64,000 nucleotides of DNA. Source: a virus. A program made the position numbers and the translations under genes. The stretch lies in IMG/VR virus record IMGVR_UViG_3300018481_000021, positions 1-64,000 of that record, one strand, 5' to 3'. The notes beneath the pieces were generated by a model. It searched no databases and was not told where the DNA came from. It was given only the letters and a program-made list of their open reading frames with translations. Positions 62,438 to 64,000 of this stretch are shown piece by piece (the stretch's first letter is position 1; every line of letters starts with the position of its first letter).

Positions 62438-63072
62438 TGTGGTGGTACTTCGATAATTGGTTCTATAAGCATGGCGAGATGGCGTCGATCCAACAACAGT
62501 TGTTGGATAAGAAAGCTCGCATTCCACCAATGCTGACGGATAATCATATCTGCGACATTTCCACACGAGGCGTCAACTGGATGATGGCGGCGACACATAC
62601 TTATCATCGGCAAACAGTATTGTTGCCGTATGCCGGGCATCGCTCGGTACGGATGGGGCTACGTAATTTTTGCCATCTGAACTATTGGTTGATTGAGCCG
62701 CGTGGTGACAGGTTCGCTGACCTATGTCAAGACGATACGCAGGAAGAAGATGAAGATATCTACAATATTAATACCATGTGGCATTTAGACCCATTGGATT
62801 GGGCGGGCAAGTTCGATCCAGATGGAATGCAAGTGGACAGCTTATTGATCAATCCGCCACATGGCCGCGCGGCCGAGACCTTGATGGCCTTGCACCCATT
62901 CACCAAGGAACGCGGTTGCACTGCCGCTGTGATCGATGCCAGCGAGCTGCTTTCACCAGAACGTGAAGTGTTTCGCCGCTGGGCTGGCAAAGAAGGGTTC
63001 ACCTGGGGCCTACTAAAAGACCTTTTCTTTGCCGCTTATGGCGACGAGCATCCTGTAATCCTGTTCAAGTAG
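62437..63072 (+). CDS. protein with NPPH motif, possible degenerate methyltransferase (211 aa)
   Basis: DSLLINPPHGRAAETLMALHPF has the (N/D)PPx motif of N6-adenine methyltransferases, in a strand-loop-helix context, followed by AAVIDASELLSPEREVFRRWAGKEGF. No clear SAM-binding GxG motif is seen. The palindrome 62489-62507 is read as SIQQQLLDKK near the N-terminus. An acidic stretch (DDTQEEDED) sits in the middle. Function uncertain. Confidence 0.6.
   Translation: MWWYFDNWFYKHGEMASIQQQLLDKKARIPPMLTDNHICDISTRGVNWMMAATHTYHRQTVLLPYAGHRSVRMGLRNFCHLNYWLIEPRGDRFADLCQDDTQEEDEDIYNINTMWHLDPLDWAGKFDPDGMQVDSLLINPPHGRAAETLMALHPFTKERGCTAAVIDASELLSPEREVFRRWAGKEGFTWGLLKDLFFAAYGDEHPVILFK
62489..62507. repeat. 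dispersed palindrome
   Basis: Perfect arms, core ACAGT. In the NPPH protein, read as SIQQQLLDK. Confidence 0.95.
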
Positions 63073-63081
63073 GAGAGTGAT

Positions 63082-63438
63082 ATGCGTAAGATCGTTCTTG
63101 TGATGCTGCTAGTTACCACAACTCCCGCCCATGCGGGCAACTTCGAAGGCGGTTGGGGCGCTAAGGCCAATGCCGACCGCGCGATGCGGCCCGGTGGTGA
63201 CTGGAACAGTTGGTGCTGCGCCAGCGCCCCGGAAACAACCTATAGCAGCCCCGATGGCAACTTCGCCGTCGCGGCGAAGCGGGCTTGGGGCAATGTGACT
63301 GGTTGGTTCGGCAAGGGCAGAACTAATCTCGGTGAACCGGACTATTCCGCGCCGTCATATGGGATCGGCTACGGTAGTGGTGGAGGCTCCGGCGGCACTG
63401 CCACTGATGGCGGTTCCGGCGGCACGGCGGGGAGCTGA
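63082..63438 (+). CDS. secreted Gly-rich protein (118 aa)
   Basis: Signal peptide (MRKIVLVMLLVTTTPAHAG), a WGAKANADRAMRPGGDWNSWCC segment, then a Gly/Ser-rich tail (GIGYGSGGGSGGTATDGGSGG). Likely periplasmic or extracellular. AGGAG upstream; stop overlaps the next start. Confidence 0.65.
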   Translation: MRKIVLVMLLVTTTPAHAGNFEGGWGAKANADRAMRPGGDWNSWCCASAPETTYSSPDGNFAVAAKRAWGNVTGWFGKGRTNLGEPDYSAPSYGIGYGSGGGSGGTATDGGSGGTAGS

Positions 63439-63680
63439 TGATGGTGAATCTAGTTGCACGTCACGTTGCGGCGGCTTTCATCGTAGCGTGGGGCGTGGCG
63501 ATAGCGGCAATGATAGTCTCACTAGGGCTTGGCACTACCGAGTTTGGATGGACACCGGAAATGCGGGCGCGTGTCCAAGTCATCGCCGAAATGCTGATGT
63601 GGATCGGCGTAGCGATTTCAGTCATACACACGACGTTGGATATCCTTATCTGGCTCGCCGACAAGGGAAAAGACCAATGA
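63438..63680 (+). CDS. small membrane protein (80 aa)
   Basis: Two or three hydrophobic segments (VARHVAAAFIVAWGVAIAAMIV, VIAEMLMWIGVAISVIHTTLDILIW). Starts in overlap with the secreted protein and overlaps the next gene by ATGA; the three may form a cell-envelope unit. Confidence 0.65.
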   Translation: MMVNLVARHVAAAFIVAWGVAIAAMIVSLGLGTTEFGWTPEMRARVQVIAEMLMWIGVAISVIHTTLDILIWLADKGKDQ

Positions 63681-64000
63681 CGGTTGAACGTATGGCTGAA
63701 GCTATCTTGGAACTAACCGGAAACATGGCTGGGCCTCTCGGCTTGGAATTGGAATTGCCACCTAGAGAAGAACTACGACCAAAAATCATCCGTGATCTGC
63801 AAGCCAACGACGAAGATGCTTTGTCACTGGCCGATTTGGTCGAACGTGTCGTCAACGCCTACATGGGCGGGGGCGTCGAGCGTCATGGCCGCGCGTTGAT
63901 TGAAGCCATAGCCGAGACCAACAAGGCTAAGCGGCTGTGCATGAACGTGCTGACTGGACCGGGTGCAGGATCATGGGAGTGCATCATTCGCCGTGATCGT
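63677..64000 (+). CDS. hypothetical protein (partial, 3' end outside window)
   Basis: ATG 63677 overlaps the previous stop. The frame stays open to the last base (108 codons): MTVERMAEAILELTGNMAGP..., helical. No family recognised. Confidence 0.6.
   Translation, partial: MTVERMAEAILELTGNMAGPLGLELELPPREELRPKIIRDLQANDEDALSLADLVERVVNAYMGGGVERHGRALIEAIAETNKAKRLCMNVLTGPGAGSWECIIRRDR

Noticed and set aside
362-62507. CRISPR array or CRISPR-like repeats
   Set aside because: The repeats are 0.15-3.8 kb apart with genes between them, no spacers or Cas proteins (the nuclease at 1680 is only Cas4-like).

Overview
This 64 kb window is most of the genome of a tailed, podovirus-like bacteriophage. The evidence is a P22/T7-style set of portal, scaffold, capsid, adaptor, ejection-protein and tailspike genes, a two-subunit terminase, a holin and an M15 endolysin, dense gene packing with ATGA/TGATG overlaps, and no host housekeeping genes, rRNA or tRNA. 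The periplasmic-type endolysin, the signal peptides and the ejection proteins point to a Gram-negative host that I cannot name. Promoters look like host sigma-70 promoters. I see no phage RNA polymerase and no integrase. Both ends are cut inside genes (DNA polymerase on the left, an unknown gene on the right).

Layout. 1-9836 (+) is the replication block: family A DNA polymerase, a Cas4/RecB-like nuclease, a small HTH-like protein, a VRR-NUC-like nuclease, an SNF2-type helicase, a Cys-motif DNA-binding candidate, a primase-helicase fusion and a YkgJ-like metal-cluster protein. 9771-50477 (-) is one long late operon. Read in its own direction it runs: tandem ribbon-helix-helix regulator, small and large terminase, a run of tailspike and fibre genes, lysis genes, an Acb2-like small protein, portal, two secreted accessory proteins (one a phosphatase), scaffold, major capsid protein, adaptors, collar fibre, tail nozzle-like protein, tailspike, a 21-residue-repeat protein, three ejection proteins (one of 2061 aa with an HExxH site), DUF3008 and HNH. 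A strong sigma-70 promoter with upstream A-tracts (50504-50532, minus) can drive it. 50763-64000 (+) is an early/accessory arm: small unknowns, a MoxR-type AAA+ ATPase paired with a metallopeptidase/VWA protein, a winged-helix protein, an RTX calcium-repeat protein, several tiny membrane peptides and a protein with an NPPH motif. An AT-rich region with a 40-bp palindrome (52578-52900) is the best candidate for an origin or complex promoter.

The most striking feature is a 19-bp palindrome, TCCAACA-N5-TGTTGGA, present about 41 times (35 with perfect 7-bp arms) over the whole window, one every 0.2-3.8 kb, on both transcription arms, about half between genes and half inside genes. Inside genes it is read in frame, nearly always as (I/V)QQQLLD or DPTTVVGS. 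Four copies have site-specific outer arms that are themselves perfect inverted repeats, and one carries the Shine-Dalgarno sequence of the next gene in its centre. This looks like a genome-wide operator or structural system, or a protein-compatible palindromic mobile element, and I cannot match it to a described phage system.
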